A stretch of DNA of 64,000 nt from Chamaea fasciata (GCA_029207755.1 JARCOQ010000005.1:49255563-49319562); one strand, 5' to 3'. Positions 34,695 through 47,624 are shown, numbered from the stretch's first letter. The notes: generated from the sequence alone by a model not told the origin. Translations and numbers: made by a program.

Positions 34695-37600
34695 CTGCTC
34701 GGTCCCTGCAGCCCTGCCCCAGTCCCACCCTCTCCCCCCATCAGGAAAAGCACCTTTATTTGAGGAATCTGCTCAGGGTAGACCAAAAAACACTTGACAG
34801 AGCTGGTCAAGGATGTAACATGTGAGTGTGGGCGGGTGGCAGGAGGGGTCCTGGGCTGAGCAGCCCCTCAGCACTCCCTTTGTGTGGCTGGGGGTCATGG
34901 CACCAGTCCCTCCTTGCCTTCAGAGAAAACTTCTCTGTTGACAGTTCAGCTGTGGTGGGCGGTGATGCAGGTGCTTTTGTGGTCGGAAAGCATTTGAAAG
35001 GGCCAAAGAGTGAGTGTGTGTCTGTCCTGCACTCCCTCTTCTCTCCTTTTCCACTTGGTGTCTCTTAACACTTGTGCATGAGGGAACATGCGGCTCACCT
35101 TCCTCTCTGCCTTGCACCTTGGCCAGAGAGGCTGGGGCTGCTGAGGCTTGAGGCATTCACCAGAGCTGCTCTGAGGCAGGAGGCCAGGAAGGCTGTTCGC
35201 TCCAAGCCTGTGGTAGGAAGGAGTAGCTGAGATCCCAGCTTGTTGCACCATTGTGCTTTCTAATGGAGAGGTCACCATGTCCTTCCCCTCAATGCCACCG
35301 TGTGCCAGTCCCTCCCTGCAGATGACCTGGGAATGATAGCTTTAACATGACTGGGCTGCTGCTCTGAGCTTTGCTCAGGTGCATGAAGAAACCAATTCTT
35401 CTCTTTTAACTTACAAAAAACACCTAGGGTTTATTTTCTCTATTATTCTCTATTTTCAAGCCAGACCTTGCCTGGCACAGCTGCAGGATCCTGGCACCTC
35501 ATGCTATGGAACAGTTTGGGGTAGAAGGCTTTCCAGTGGTCTTCCCACTCCTGTGTCCATTGGGCATCACAGAAACACAGAATTGTTAGGGTTGGAAGGG
35601 ACCTCTGGAAATCATCTAGTCCAAACCTCCTGCCATGGCAGGATCACCCTGAGCGGGTGACAGGAATGTGTCCAGGTGGGTTTTGAATGTCTTCAGAAAG
35701 AGAGACTCCCCAATCTCCCTGGGCAGCCTGTTCCAGTGCTCTGCCAGCCTCAACATAAAGAAGTTCTTCCTCATCTTGAAGTGGAGCCTCGTGTGTTTTA
35801 GTTTATGGCCATTGCTCATCATCCTGTCGGTGAGCACCACCAAAGAGAATCTGGCACCATCCTCTTGGCATCTGCCTTCGAGATATTTATATGCATTAAT
35901 GAAATCCTCTCTGTCTTCTCTTCTCTAGACTGAACAGGCCCAGCACCCACAGTCTCACATAAGAGAGATGTGTCCTTATAAAACCTTACCCAGGGCATTC
36001 ATAACAGACCAAATCCCCTTCCCTCTCCAGTGCTCAGCTTTCCATTCTGCTGCCAGAGACATTTTCAGTGGGGTCCAACACCAGCCATACCTGGTTCATA
36101 GAGCTACTGGAGGTACCTGCTCAGCAGTGCCCTCCAAGCTTGCTCTTGCCCCCGTCTCATCCCACACACTCAGTTTACAAGCTCACCTCTAGGGAGACGT
36201 GATGTCCAGTGCAATTGTCATATGTCCTGTTTCTCTCCCTGGGTCTTTGTAGGTCACAAACCCAGATCTCTCCTTCAGCCTTTGACCTTCCTCACATTGT
36301 CCATTTATTCCCAGCAGTTGCATTGTGGTGTGTGGCCACAATGGTGACACTTGTCACAAACTTGGTGCTCAAAAGGAGCTCAGGGATCCCCTCCAGGGAG
36401 ATGTCCTGCTTGTAGCTCCCCAGGGTACACGAATCTGCTGTTTGTGGACCTGGAGAATGTTGGAGGTTTCTGCAAACCCTCCCCCATTGTTCCCCAGAAG
36501 TCTTTCTCACCCCATCCCTGCTGGTATGGCACTGCCCTGTCTCTTGGTCCTGTTTTCTCTCCCCTTTTTCTCCTGTTCCTAGTTTCCTCATGGTGGCTCT
36601 CCATTTTCCATTGGCAGCTGGACTGCAGAGAGGTTTCTCAGCTGGCTACTGCCACCCACACAAGGCACCACCATCCTCCTCAGGCGAGAGACACCAGTGC
36701 TTTTAGACCCAGGGCAGGGCTCCCACATTGCCATGGGCAGAGTTCCTGGTGGCCCTCGGCACTGCTGCCTGGCCACAGGAGCAGGGATACTGCATGACCA
36801 GTGCTGGTGGAGTGCTGTCTCCTCCGCCTGACTGCACCTCCTAACTACAACACATCAGATCTCTGATGCAGCACGTTTGCATGAGCACAGCAGTCTGCCT
36901 GGCATCTGGAAATCCCCACAAAATCCACGAATTCCTCTTTCTACCCAGGGAAGATTTCTGTGTGGGAGAAGAGGAACTGTATGTATTCTGCATACAGAAG
37001 CCTGTATGCAGGATACCCTTTTCACAGGTCACGGGTTTTGGCCCTTCACTGCAACCTCCATGATGGAATTGTGTGTTTGTGATTCCTTCCTCTCTGTTTC
37101 AGTGTGGATCAGGTTGTGTGTGAGTCTTGGGGAGTTTATTTTTCCTGTAGGTCTGTTCATAGCCAGCAGGACCTCTAGTGAGCTTAGTGATGAGTGAAGA
37201 GCCAGGTCTGGCCCTGATGGTGTGGAGCACTGTGGTGGCCTTGGGGGCTGAGGTGACTTGCACCTTTGAAGGGAAAGGCATTTCATGCATGTCCCTGAGA
37301 CACCTTTGCCATGATGCTCCTCCCATGGTGGGTGCCCTCAGCGTAAGTGGGGGTTTCTCCCCGTGGATGTGAGCAAGCACATGTGGCAGGCCTCATGCCC
37401 AGGACTGTCATGCTGTATGGATCCATATCCGTGTGAAATAGGCAGCTCCTGTCTGGCTGGTGACAACTGTTAAATGAGAAATATATTTAAATACACAGAT
37501 ATGTATATTAAAAAAATGAAAATCAATCCTATTAAAGCCACAACACGCAGCAGTTGGAAGCAGTGTGTGCTTTGTGCTGGGTTGTGCGAGGTGAAAGGCA

Positions 37601-37860
37601 GCCAGCCAACAGGCAAGACGCACTTCAAAGTCCCCACAGCAATGGGGGACCAGCCCCACTCCTGGTCAGCCCTCAGGGTGAGCAGCAGCCTCCTGTCCCA
37701 GGCTCACAGTGTGGAGCATCTCCAGCCCCCTCGGGGACATACCGTGGGTGAGTCCGTTCCGATGTCCGGATAAATTCCTGGGTGCTCCAGGTCCTTCACC
37801 TGAGAGAGTCACTGTGACACATCCACACAGGACAAAGAGCCAGGATGGGGAGGGCTCGTG
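34695..37860. other. PMM1-CSDC2 tail-to-tail interval
   Basis: Contains the PMM1 3' UTR (end undetermined) and one antisense CR1 (35570-35990). The rest, 36000-37860, holds nothing I recognise. Confidence 0.55.
35570..35990 (-). mobile_element. CR1 LINE 3' end (minus strand)
   Basis: Begins with the reversed terminal octamer CACAGAAT at 35576-35583, then gttagggttggaagggacct and the usual CR1 3' blocks (gactccccaatctccctggg, aagaagttcttcctcat), fading near 35990. Well preserved compared with the copies in DESI1 intron 1. Confidence 0.92.
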
Positions 37861-37864
37861 GGAA

Positions 37865-39567
37865 AGTCACTTTTAATGGTTTATTGCCAATGTTACAAAG
37901 GTTGACATATGGTCAGACAGGCGAGAACCACACCAGAGTAAAAACACCAACAAGTCTAGGGTTTTAGTTTATTTCAAAAAAAAAAAAAAAAATCCAACAG
38001 TTTGCCTTGGCCAAGCTGACTGCATGTCCTGGGGATGCCTGGAGTCTGAGCCCGGGAGAGCCAGGCTTTGGGTTGGCAGTGAACTGGGCTGGAGGGTCCT
38101 GGGGCAATCCCCACACCAGCATGGGTAGTCCTCCTGAATCCACAGGGCCCAGCTGTCCTGCGTGGCACGAGCCTTCCTCTGCTCCTCTCCCCACTTAGCC
38201 CTGTCGGCAACAGTGGCAGCAAATATGGTGGGAAACGCCCCACTCCATCCATGCTGAGCACCAGCAGTGCCAGCAGCTCCTGCTGGCACAGTGCTCTGGG
38301 AGCTCCCTATCACCTCCTATCCTGCTCGGGGGGACCTCCTGGCACCCCACTGTCCCCAACAGTGCTTTGAACCCCCTAAGATGCTGGTAATCCCTGGAGC
38401 ATCAGCATCGTTTCCCTGGGGTGAGCTCAGGACCAGCCCAGTGCGTGTTGTCCCTGTCCCAGTGCTCTGCGTGTTGTCCCTGTCCCAGTGCTCTCTGCCC
38501 CGTCGCTCCCTGGGGTTGTGGGAGCCCACCTGGCCAGGGTTTGGCAGAAAAGACCAAAAACAAGGTTTGTGCTTTGTATACAGGACCCTGCCTACACCAA
38601 GGGGCGGGGGAGGAGGTGGCTGCGCTTGCCCCATGGCCAAGGCTGCTCTGACCCCTCAGCCCCTCACCACCCCAGCAAGCTACAGACATGCACACACACA
38701 CACATGCGTGGGAGGGGGGTCCCCAGGGGGATGGGGGGCAAGAGAAGGAGGAGAAAGTGTCTGTCTCCCCAAAACCATGTCAGCACTGAGCCAAGAATGT
38801 TACTGCCCGGCAGCAGTGGGGAGCACAGAGGTGCCAAGTGCCCCCTGCCCCGTGTCCAGATGCAGCCCCCCAGGCACAGCACCAAGCATCCTGGGTGCCC
38901 TGCCAGCAGCTGCCTGCCTCTTACAACTAAATTTTTGCTTTCTGTGAACAGTCACCTCCCCCTGGCACCGCTGACCTGAGATCTTGTGATGGAGGGATGT
39001 GGCTCAGGTGGGTGCTGTGAGCTGCCAGCAATGGAGATGGGTCTCAGCCACCCAGACCCCGCACAGTGATATGCCACCCCACACCACCCTGTTTTATCCC
39101 TGCACCAGGGCATGTCCCACTGCTGCTGTCCCACTGTGGACCAAGAGGGGTGTCCATCTTGCCAGAGTGGAGTTCAGGAGGATCAGCTGAGCCACGCAGC
39201 CTCTCCCCACCCCCTCCTGCTCTCAGCACCGGCTTCAGCCCAGGAGAGCTGGAGGGCTGGGGTGTAGGACTGGTTCCTCTGTTCCCCATGGCCTCAGGAG
39301 CAAGGAATGGAACATGGGGCTCGGTGCTGCCCCTGGAGCTGGGGGACAGTCAGGGAGGGCTCTGCTTCCCCTGTCCCCCTTGACAGACACTTACAAATAC
39401 ACACAGAGAAAGGAAACTGTAACCTTATAAAAGACACTGAATGCAAACGCCTGCATGTTTGGGGGCAGCCCCGGCCCCACCACTGCCTCAGCTCCCCCCA
39501 CACTCCTTGCAAGTGGCTGGGCAGGCTTGCTCCATGGGGCTGAGTGGCTGGTGGCCCCCTTGGGTGC
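37865..39567 (-). other. CSDC2: CSDC2 3' UTR
   Basis: Downstream of the CSDC2 stop on the minus strand. Minus-strand AATAAA signals lie at 37968-37973 and 37880-37885, giving a UTR of about 1.6-1.7 kb. It includes a 26-bp tandem duplication (38442-38493), a short (CA)n at about 38690-38704 and a homopolymer T run (minus strand) near 37976-37992. Confidence 0.65.
38442..38493 (+). repeat. 26-bp tandem duplication in CSDC2 3' UTR
   Basis: Two back-to-back copies of a 26-bp unit beginning tgcgtgttgtccctgtccca, copies at 38442-38467 and 38468-38493. Confidence 0.9.
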
Positions 39568-39730
39568 CTAGGAGCCGATGATCTGGCCAGACCATGTCTC
39601 ATGCTTCGTGTGGGGTGCCAGGTTGGTGAGGACCACCTCCACTGCCTGGAACTTCTGGTTCTTGGGAGGGATGGGGCAGACCTTGTATGTCACCTCGTCC
39701 CCCTCCACTGGGACATACTCTCCCTCGATG
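39568..39730 (-). CDS. CSDC2: CSDC2 coding exon 3 with stop codon
   Basis: Residues 100-153: [18 protein letters not shown], then [23 protein letters not shown] at 39570-39568. Confidence 0.96.
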
Positions 39731-40536
39731 CTGCAGGAGAGGAAAGGAGAGGTGGTGGTGGTGGTGCTGCAGCCAAGAGATGGACCCCTGCCCCAGACCA
39801 CCCAGAACAAAGGAAGGCACCTGACCCACCAGCTGTGCCTTGGAAAAGAAAACCCACAGGTGATGGATGGTACAGGAGAAGCAGAGACCCATGTCCATCC
39901 CATGGAGACATCCACACCCCAGCCCACAAGTCTCCAGCCCCATGCTGATGGCATGGCTCCCCTGGGGTCTTCCAGCACCACACAGCCCTGGGACTTACTC
40001 AGACACATGCACGAAAATGTCCTCAGTGCCATTCTCTGGGGTGATAAACCCGTGGCCCTGGGAGCGAGAGAACTGCTTGCAGACACCCTTGAAGATGGGT
40101 CCAGCAGAGGCACGTGCTGTCCTACAGGAGAAGAGGGAAGATTTTTTCCACTTGTGGCATTTGCCCAGGAGGCAGCACAGGGAGAGATTTTTGCTATGAA
40201 CACAATGGTTCTGGGCCGAGTGCACGGCACCCGCCCAGAGCACTCTGGGCAGGTGATGCTGGGCACCACGTTGGCAAAGTGCACCAGGTGTAAAGGGTCC
40301 TGCAAGCATTGCAGGTGACCACGGCTCAATTGGACAGTCCCAAACTCGCCAGGTACTTACGCCGAGTAGGTCCTGGTCCTCTTGGTGGGGAGGGGGCTGG
40401 GCAGGTCCCGTAGCAGGAGGTTGCCCCGCTCCCAAATGCGGCTGCCCTCCCGCTGGAAGGGGAAGGTGGGCCACACCGGCGACTTGGGGGAGTGCAGGGG
40501 TGGCACTGCCGGCGGGGCACCGGGGTCCGATGACAT
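39568..40536 (-). CDS. CSDC2: CSDC2 (PIPPin), cold-shock-domain RNA-binding protein, 3 coding exons
   Basis: CSDC2/PIPPin is a brain-enriched protein that binds the 3' ends of histone H1 and H3.3 mRNAs through a single cold-shock domain. Three coding exons (40536-40361, 40121-39999, 39730-39568) join to 153 aa, the human length. Residues 1-58 form a Pro/Ser-rich tail ([14 protein letters not shown], then [12 protein letters not shown]). The cold-shock domain follows, with RNP1-like [12 protein letters not shown] (79-90) and RNP2 DIFVHVSD (93-100), then [15 protein letters not shown]. The C-terminus ends [10 protein letters not shown]. Start at 40536 (MSSDPG) sits in ccaccATG, a good Kozak context. 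A splice acceptor at 40627 leaves a 90-base 5' leader in this exon, so the promoter lies upstream, probably near 46970. Confidence 0.97.
39999..40121 (-). CDS. CSDC2: CSDC2 coding exon 2 (core of the cold-shock domain)
   Basis: Residues 59-99 plus two bases: [34 protein letters not shown]. Acceptor tcctgtag, donor gtaagt from 39998. Confidence 0.96.
40361..40536 (-). CDS. CSDC2: CSDC2 coding exon 1
   Basis: Residues 1-58 plus two bases: Pro-rich N-terminal tail. Donor gtaagt from 40360. Confidence 0.95.
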
Positions 40537-40626
40537 GGTGGGGTCGGTGGGCTCCTCCGTTTTGGTATTGGGTGGGTGGGCAGCAGGAGAAAGGATGCCC
40601 AGGCCTGTGGGCCTACTGCTGTTGAC
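40362..40626 (-). other. CSDC2: CSDC2 5' leader within the first coding exon and its acceptor
   Basis: On the minus strand a pyrimidine tract and ctccccag end at 40627, so the exon probably begins at 40626. Bases 40626-40537 are then untranslated. Confidence 0.6.
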
Positions 40627-43600
40627 CTGGGGAGCAAAAGGGGCTGGGGGTTACAGGGCCTTCTGTGAGGCTTTTGGCATAATTTGCTGTCAGGAAATTG
40701 TCCCTCAGTTTCCAGCCACTTGTGGGAGCAGGGAGCATGCTGCCTGCCTTCAGCATTGGACACCAACCTCCGGCACTGAGAATTGCCCCAGGAAGCCTGT
40801 CCCAGCTTGCAGTCACCTGGAATGTTCCAGAAAATCAACCCCAAGGGAAGAACCTGGTTTGTTCAACATTTCAATTGACTGGATAATCCCATGTATTTGA
40901 GATTAACTCACTAAAAAGCACGCCCTGGGAAAAGAAGCAGTGGACTGCCACAGGCAGGAACCATTTTGGGAAGGATGCCCATGCAATGCCAGCATGCCTG
41001 GGCCTCCACTCCCAGGCTCTGAGAACTTCTCCCATTCTGAGATTTCAATAAAAAAGTGAAGAAAAAAGGCTGACATAACAGATCAGTACATCAAGGTCAG
41101 GGGCCTGAGGGTTTCTCAGCACAGGAGGTTGCTTCAGCCCCGTAGGTTTTAGGACACAACCCCAGCCCCAGTCAGCAGCTGCTGCCGCCCATCCAGGCAC
41201 ATTCCTACAGGAAGAAGGAACACCAGGAGAATGTGGTGAGGCTGCCAGCGGCCCTCATGCCCCTCAGGCACTTCAGTCGAGCCACTACACAAGCACAACC
41301 TCCTGCTGCTGCCATCATCAGACTCCAGTTTCTGAAGGCATCATGCCATTTGCAGGGAGTTAAAGCCCTAAGGGGCAGAAACCCTGCCAATGGGAGAAAT
41401 CACAATTGTGGGCACTCTTGTACTTGCTGAAGCACCCCAGCATGAAATAGGAGGGGTTGTGCATTTTTAAGCCTCCCAGATGCTCTAATGTGTGATGGGC
41501 ACTGCAGCCACTTGCTCAGAAAGGCCTTGCTCTGTTGATTTTTATTCCAATCCGCTGCTGCATCTGATGCTAGTGCCTCTGTCCCAGGGTGCCCCATGCC
41601 AGGGGTTGCTTGAGGGCACCTCTCTTTGGGTGCACTGGGTGGGGGCTCATCCATTTTCACAGCTCCTCAGGCTCAGGAGTTTCCGTCACCTGGAGCTGAG
41701 GAGCCCAATATTCCATGGAGTTACCATCCCCTTCCCCAGTACCCCCATCAGGCCTTTTCCACCCCACTGGGGCATGCAGCAGCAGGGACAATACCTGCAC
41801 ACATCAGGAAAACACAGAGAATATTTAATTTCTTTTCTGACTCACCGTGGCCTTTTGAGACACGAGGGCCCTGGGGGAATGCGCAAAAGGGGGTCACCTC
41901 CACTCTTAAATTAGCAGGCACCAAGGACATGGGAAAAGATTTCTAGAGCAGCTGAAGTTTCAAGGAGGGACCAGGCAATTCCTGCTCCCCTCACCCACCT
42001 CCACTTTCTTCCTCTGCCAGGGGCTGTGCCTGCCACTGGGCCCCCCATGGCTGCCCATCCAGCTTGAATTCTGCCATGGGATGCTGTCCACATGCGCCTC
42101 AGCCAGCTACGCCCTCTCAGCCCTGCAGAGCTTCACCCCTGGGCCCAGGCAGTAAAGGCCACGCAAGAGTCTTACTCCAAGGCAGAAGCCACCATGTTCC
42201 TCCTGCCTTCTGAGACCACTTCCAGTTGTGGCTGCAAACCCCTCCAAACTGTCTTTCCCTTTTCTGGCTCCCCACCCACCCCCACACCAAACCCTTCCTG
42301 TGCTTCAGTGGCTCCTCTCCTCCATGCAGCAGCTGGAGCACGTACATCTGCTTTTGCTCCACATCCCGCCCCACACGGGGGCTGCTCAGCTCCTGGCCTG
42401 ACAGGCTCAGCATTACCAGCCTCCCTGCCCACGTTCAGCATCTATTTCCCCCAAACCCTGGCTCAACATCTCCTTCTCCCATTCCCAGGCTCAGGCTCAG
42501 CATCTCCTTCCTCCATGACCAAAGAGCTCAGAGAGGCTCAGGGAGCACCCAAGCGAGACACCCCAAAGCCAGACCAGACACCAAACTGCTTCACAGCTCC
42601 CATCTGTGCCCCCATTTGACTGCCCTGCCTGCACTGGTGAGCAGCCTGGCCACTTCTAGGACTGAGAAAAGTTATGTGATCCCCATGCATTGCTACAGGG
42701 TTTGTCACCTTCCCAGGAGGTGTCAGAATTGGAGAAGTGGGATGATTTGGGGGAAACAGCCCTCAGTTCTCTGCCACATCACTATGAAAATGGCCTCAGC
42801 ATGGTGCGCCTCCTCTGCACAGAGGAGGCCTTTCCGTCCCCCCGCCAGTTTAGGGACAATGGAGGGTATTTAACCTGAATGATGATGCTTGGAGCAAACT
42901 ATTAGTATGCTGAGGGAGTTGGTTGGCATCCACAGGGGGCTGGAAAAATGGAAGTTTCCCAGACGCAAAATTAAAATAAGAGGCGAGGGGGTGTGCAGGA
43001 GGGGGAGCTTGCAGGGACAAAAAGGCTGGTGAAGTGGCAACCAAGAGTGGGTTTGCCCCAGGTTCACCTGTGGGACCAGCCCAGCCTCAGGTGTCCTGGA
43101 AGGTTCCCTGTTATGGGGGACAAGTGGTGGGGAAGAACGGGAGCATGCTGGGCACTGCTGAGGAGGCAGATGGTCTGCTCCTGAGAGCTGAGGGCAGCGG
43201 CAGAGGGTGCCCTCCTGGACTGCTGTTTGCCCCCAGGAGCTGAGCTTGCCCCTTGTGGGAGAACGAACTAGGTACAATCCTCCACAGACACTCCGAGGGC
43301 TCTCTGGATGGCCCATGGGGATGTTAGGGGGGAGCCCTGGTGTAGGGTGGCAGCTCACTGGGATAAACACAGGGACAGGGCACAGCAAGGCTGTGGGATC
43401 CCCATCATTGGCAGATGAGTGCATCTGGATATGTCATGGAGCTGCCTGCTCTATCTCCTGTTCGAAGCAGGGGCTGGAGCAGAGATCCCTGTCTTGGGGC
43501 CATGCCGAGGCTGTCTCAATCAGCCAGCAGCACTCTGCCCCTTTTCAGCACCTGGATCAAGCATCCTATATTTGCTGGTCAGCCTTGGTGCCCAGCAGCT

Positions 43601-46600
43601 GAATTCCTGGCTTTGGTGGTGCTGGTGAAGCTCAGGCTGAACAGGAGCTTTGGTGCCTGGGGGACTCCAGGGCCGTATCCTACCTTCCACTTCATTTAAA
43701 TCCCTGCTTCAAAGGGACCGAGGAAATTAAACTCAGGGCAAAAGCAGGCTGAGAGAAGGGTGGGGACACAAGTCTATCTTTGCCAGTGACTCCTCTCCTC
43801 CCAGCCCAGACGCAGATCAGGGAAAACCTCTACTGTCCTCTTTCCCTCCCTGCTCTCCACGTCACCATCCTCTCCCCAACCATTTCTCCACAATGCAACC
43901 CCGGCAGGAGACAAGGAGGGAGTACCTCGGCACAAGAGGCATTTTCACTCTCTTCTCAATTTCCTGTGGTAATTTCCACAGTAACTTCTTCCGGGGATGA
44001 GCGCATCTCTCCCCACCTCAGGTCTCTCCCCGGCCTGCCTGACATCACACCATGACACTACATCCACCCCACACACGTATACAGTGCAGGGACGAAATCC
44101 GGGTCACTTGAGGAAGCAAGAGGAGAGATTGCAGCGGCCCAGCTCTGCCGCGGGGCATGGGAAGCCTTTCCAGCGTAACCACCCTCCACCGCCACTGCTG
44201 GACCTCCACCTCGCTCCTCCCTGTCTCCTCTTGGTGGCTTTGCTCCGAGGGTCTCCCGGGGTGACAGTCCTCCGAGCCGAGGAGGATGGTGGCTGCAAGC
44301 CGAGGGCTCCCTGGAAGGATGCTCTTTATAAAAAAACACATCCTCTCCTGTCACCTTCCCTCCTCCCCCCAAAAAACATCTCAAAGCCAAACCCCAGAGC
44401 CCTCTGGTGAAAGGGTCTTCTTTGTCAGCAGAAGCCAGCTTTGCTTTTATATTTTTTGGAGGGCAGGCTCCTGAGCAAGCGGAGCTGACAGTCAGGAGCC
44501 CTTGCAGGCGGAGGCAGGAAACCCAAGCCAATTAAGGCAGACAGGCAGTAGACACATCAGCTTTTATCTCTAGATCCAAGTACCCCGTTCATCAGCAGCG
44601 ACTGAAAGGTGTGCGGTTAATCAAATAAAATCACTGTCTCTCTCCCCTTCTTTAAAGCCAAACAGATTGACTTGGGTGCTGGCTATGACCTTGTTTAACT
44701 AAACAGCCTTTCAAGGCCCCCGAGAAGGGGGTAAAGAGCCTTTTGAAGAGGCGGCAGCAGCCTCTGTCTGTCACTCCCCGTTCATTAGTGGCAGCGGAAA
44801 AAAAAAATCCTCACATTCTCTCGCCCGGGCTGGGGAATACATATTTAATTAGCTTAGTCGCCCTCGGTGAGTCGGCCCTCCCGTGCGGCGTTTCTTTGTG
44901 CTCCTTCCCAGCCACTGGAACCCCCTGGATGCCCAGGATGTATTGGCGGATGGGTGGCCGCTTTATTGGCCGCCGTCAAGCTCCGGCTCTGGACGTGACC
45001 TTTCCCCTGGCCAGACCGTCGCCTTTATGGGCAGTTCGCTTTCACGCCGCCGCTTCTCTTTGTAAACCCCCAGCTCGGATGCTGCCTGCCGCCACACTCG
45101 GCTCTCCCGAGTGCCACTGCTCCCCCCGCCCCAGCCAAGGAGCTGGAGGTTATTTTTCCCTATGCTGCCTTTTGCAGCAATCTCCTGCGCGAGCTCTTTC
45201 ATGCCACTCTTCATCACGTCTTCTCCATCCCTTGCAACTGCCAGTGGCCCCTGTTCAGGAGTCAGGCTTACTACCCCTCTAAATCCACTCCAGTAGAAAA
45301 AAAGGTCTCTGTACGTCAAAAAGATACCCCACCGCCATAGCCAGCTGCCAGCACCCATCTCCTCACCCCATGGAGCACAGAAAGCAATGCTCTGGCCCAC
45401 TGCCATTCTCGGGGAGGCTGATGCCCCCCCAGACCTAGCTTGTCTGAACACAGACTGAAACAGAGAAGAGCTACCCCCCTCCACATGCATCAGCATGTCC
45501 CCAGAGCTCAATGAAAAACCAAATACTCCATTTTTCAGCTGCTGGGCATATTCACCTGCCGAGGGACCCAACAATAACACAGTGGCCAGCAGAGATCCCA
45601 GGGGGGCTGCCATGAAGGGCAGGAACCAGCTGGGGAACCACGATGGCTCCAGGCAGGGGTTACCACAAGCAGGGCCACTGCAACACTGACTGGGCTATGT
45701 TTCTCCATCCTTCCTTCCTCGGAGAAGGCCCACAGCCTTGGTGTATGGCAGATTTTTATAAATGCTGCCTCTGTCTGATGCTAATGAAAGCCTCTCAGCT
45801 GCCCCTCTCCTGTTTTTGGTTACCAGATCGTGTTAAGAGTTAAATACCAAGCAAAGCAATTTTCTCACCTACCCTGCCTATTACAACCCCTTTGATGAGA
45901 CAAATTACTATAGGAAAAATAAAACTAGGTGGTTTTTGGGCAATGCATACTGACACCATCCCCTCCCCAGCTAAGCCAATCACACTCCCAACTCCAGAGA
46001 TCTTTGCTGAGATAGTATCGCCTACAATACAGCCTGCTTAGCGCTAAAATATGAATGTCACCCTTATGGATTGATTATAAAAAGCTCCCTTAGTCAGTGC
46101 TGGACTGCCCAGTTCTCAGGGAGGCCATGAGGGAGAGCAAGCAGGCAGACAGATGCAAAGGAGAAGCAAAGGGAGAAACCATAATGGAGGCTTGATTTAC
46201 CGTTTAAGCATGTATGCATAATCACCATTCCCAAATACCAAGTTTGTAGGATTTGTTTGCTTTCTTGTGATGGTTTTTGGTTTTTTTATTAGCATAGCAT
46301 CTGTTGAAAGACCTGGCATAAACATCTTCATCTGTGTCCTTCCTTCCTCCTTTGTGGATCTATTTTGCCATTGGCAGGAATAGTGCAGCCGGTCCGAAGA
46401 AATCCCAATTCCAGCCCCCATCACTATCAGCCTACTTTAATAAGTCAGATTTTTCACAAATTGCCTCCTGCTCACCCGGCAATCGGAGAGCTGGATCCCA
46501 GCTGAGCTCAGCCCTCCGTGGCAAAACCCTGGATTATTTGCCCCCAAGCCAAAGCAGACGCGCAGCATTGCCGCCGCCACCCCAGGGGAGTTATTGTTCC

Positions 46601-46775
46601 TGAGGCTGGCGGGGAAAAAACCAAACCGGAGGAGGGAAGTCACGCTTCATCCTCGCACCTCTCCATCGTCAAAAGGAAAAAGCAGATTTCAGAGGAAAAG
46701 GTGGTCCGTGAAGTTTGATCTCCAGCTACAATAGCCCGGGCGCGCTGCATGGCCATTGTGCCTCCCCTTACTCAC
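40627..46775 (-). other. CSDC2: CSDC2 intron 1 (about 6.1 kb)
   Basis: Joins the putative non-coding exon at 46776 to the coding exon. No transposon recognised. The stretches 44560-45100 and 46030-46440 are dense in homeodomain/POU-like AT motifs within otherwise GC-rich DNA (TAATTA at 44846-44851, TATGCATAAT at 46213-46222) and look like candidate regulatory elements; this is inference only. Confidence 0.5.
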
Positions 46776-46970
46776 CTCCTTAGAAGCGACGGGCTCCCTG
46801 GAGCTGCGCTCTGCAGAGCATCGGTGCTCCGAGGGGCCGGGCGCTCCTCCGCTACCTTGCGAGGAGCAGCGGTCTCGCCTGCAGCCCGGCTCCGCGGGGC
46901 TTTCGCGGCTGGCTGCCTGCCGGCTGACGGATCTGCGGTGTCTGATGTGTGGATGATGTGCGCCTCGAAC
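46776..46970 (-). other. CSDC2: Putative CSDC2 non-coding first exon
   Basis: GC- and CpG-rich sequence with a strong minus-strand donor gtgagt from 46775. No ATG frame of significance. The upstream end is approximate. It is consistent with a 5' UTR exon feeding the acceptor at 40627. Confidence 0.55.
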
Positions 46971-46995
46971 ACACACGCATCCGCACGCCTTCCCC

Positions 46996-47003
46996 TGACG
47001 TCA
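46996..47003. promoter_or_regulatory. CSDC2: CRE palindrome TGACGTCA near the CSDC2 promoter
   Basis: A perfect full CREB/ATF site just upstream of the putative first exon. It suggests cAMP/CREB control of this neural gene, by inference. Confidence 0.6.
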
Positions 47004-47624
47004 GGGCCGGGCCAGGGAGGGCGAGCAGGTGGGAGGGATCAGCCTGGTCATTTCTGAGCTAGCTAGGCTTAAAGGAGAAAGTCTGTATGGGGGGCCGGAG
47101 GTGATGACGGTCGGCCCCGGAGGGCTGCATCGCTTCGGTTGCGCAAAGTGACGCACATCGGTGGCACAGCCGGACACAGTGGGGCAGCCCCACAGGCTGT
47201 AGGAACAGCAGGATGGCGGCGTGTGCAGTGCAGGCAGGGATGCAGACAGGGTCCCTCACAATAGGTGAAACCTCTCCCCTGTCACCCCAAGTCTCACTGG
47301 TGCCCTGCAGCCGCTCTTCCCGCCTGCCCAAGCACCCCTGGGTACCACAGTCACCTCCGGTGCAGTAGGAGAGAACAGGAGGCACATGCCGCAAACACAT
47401 CCTACTGCCCCACTCCCTCCGAGCTCACAGCCAGCCATCACAAACCCAGGTGCTTTCTAAGGGTGTCATTTCTATTAGTGCACTCTGCCAAAAGATCTTT
47501 CCTTTCTGTTTTCCCCTGTTCTTGTGTGACTGTGCTCAGGGGAGCCACCTCCGCAGGCAGAGGCCATGCCATAAATTGGCCTGAGACTTTCTCTAGTTGG
47601 GGTGTAGGGCAGTGGGACAACGGC

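Noticed and set aside
37976..37992. A-run that might be the tail of a processed pseudogene
   Set aside because: No coding similarity or target duplication adjoins it; it lies in the CSDC2 3' UTR.
39578..40318. 246-codon plus-strand open frame
   Set aside because: Antisense shadow of CSDC2 exons 2-3 and their intron; the minus strand gives a full-length known protein.
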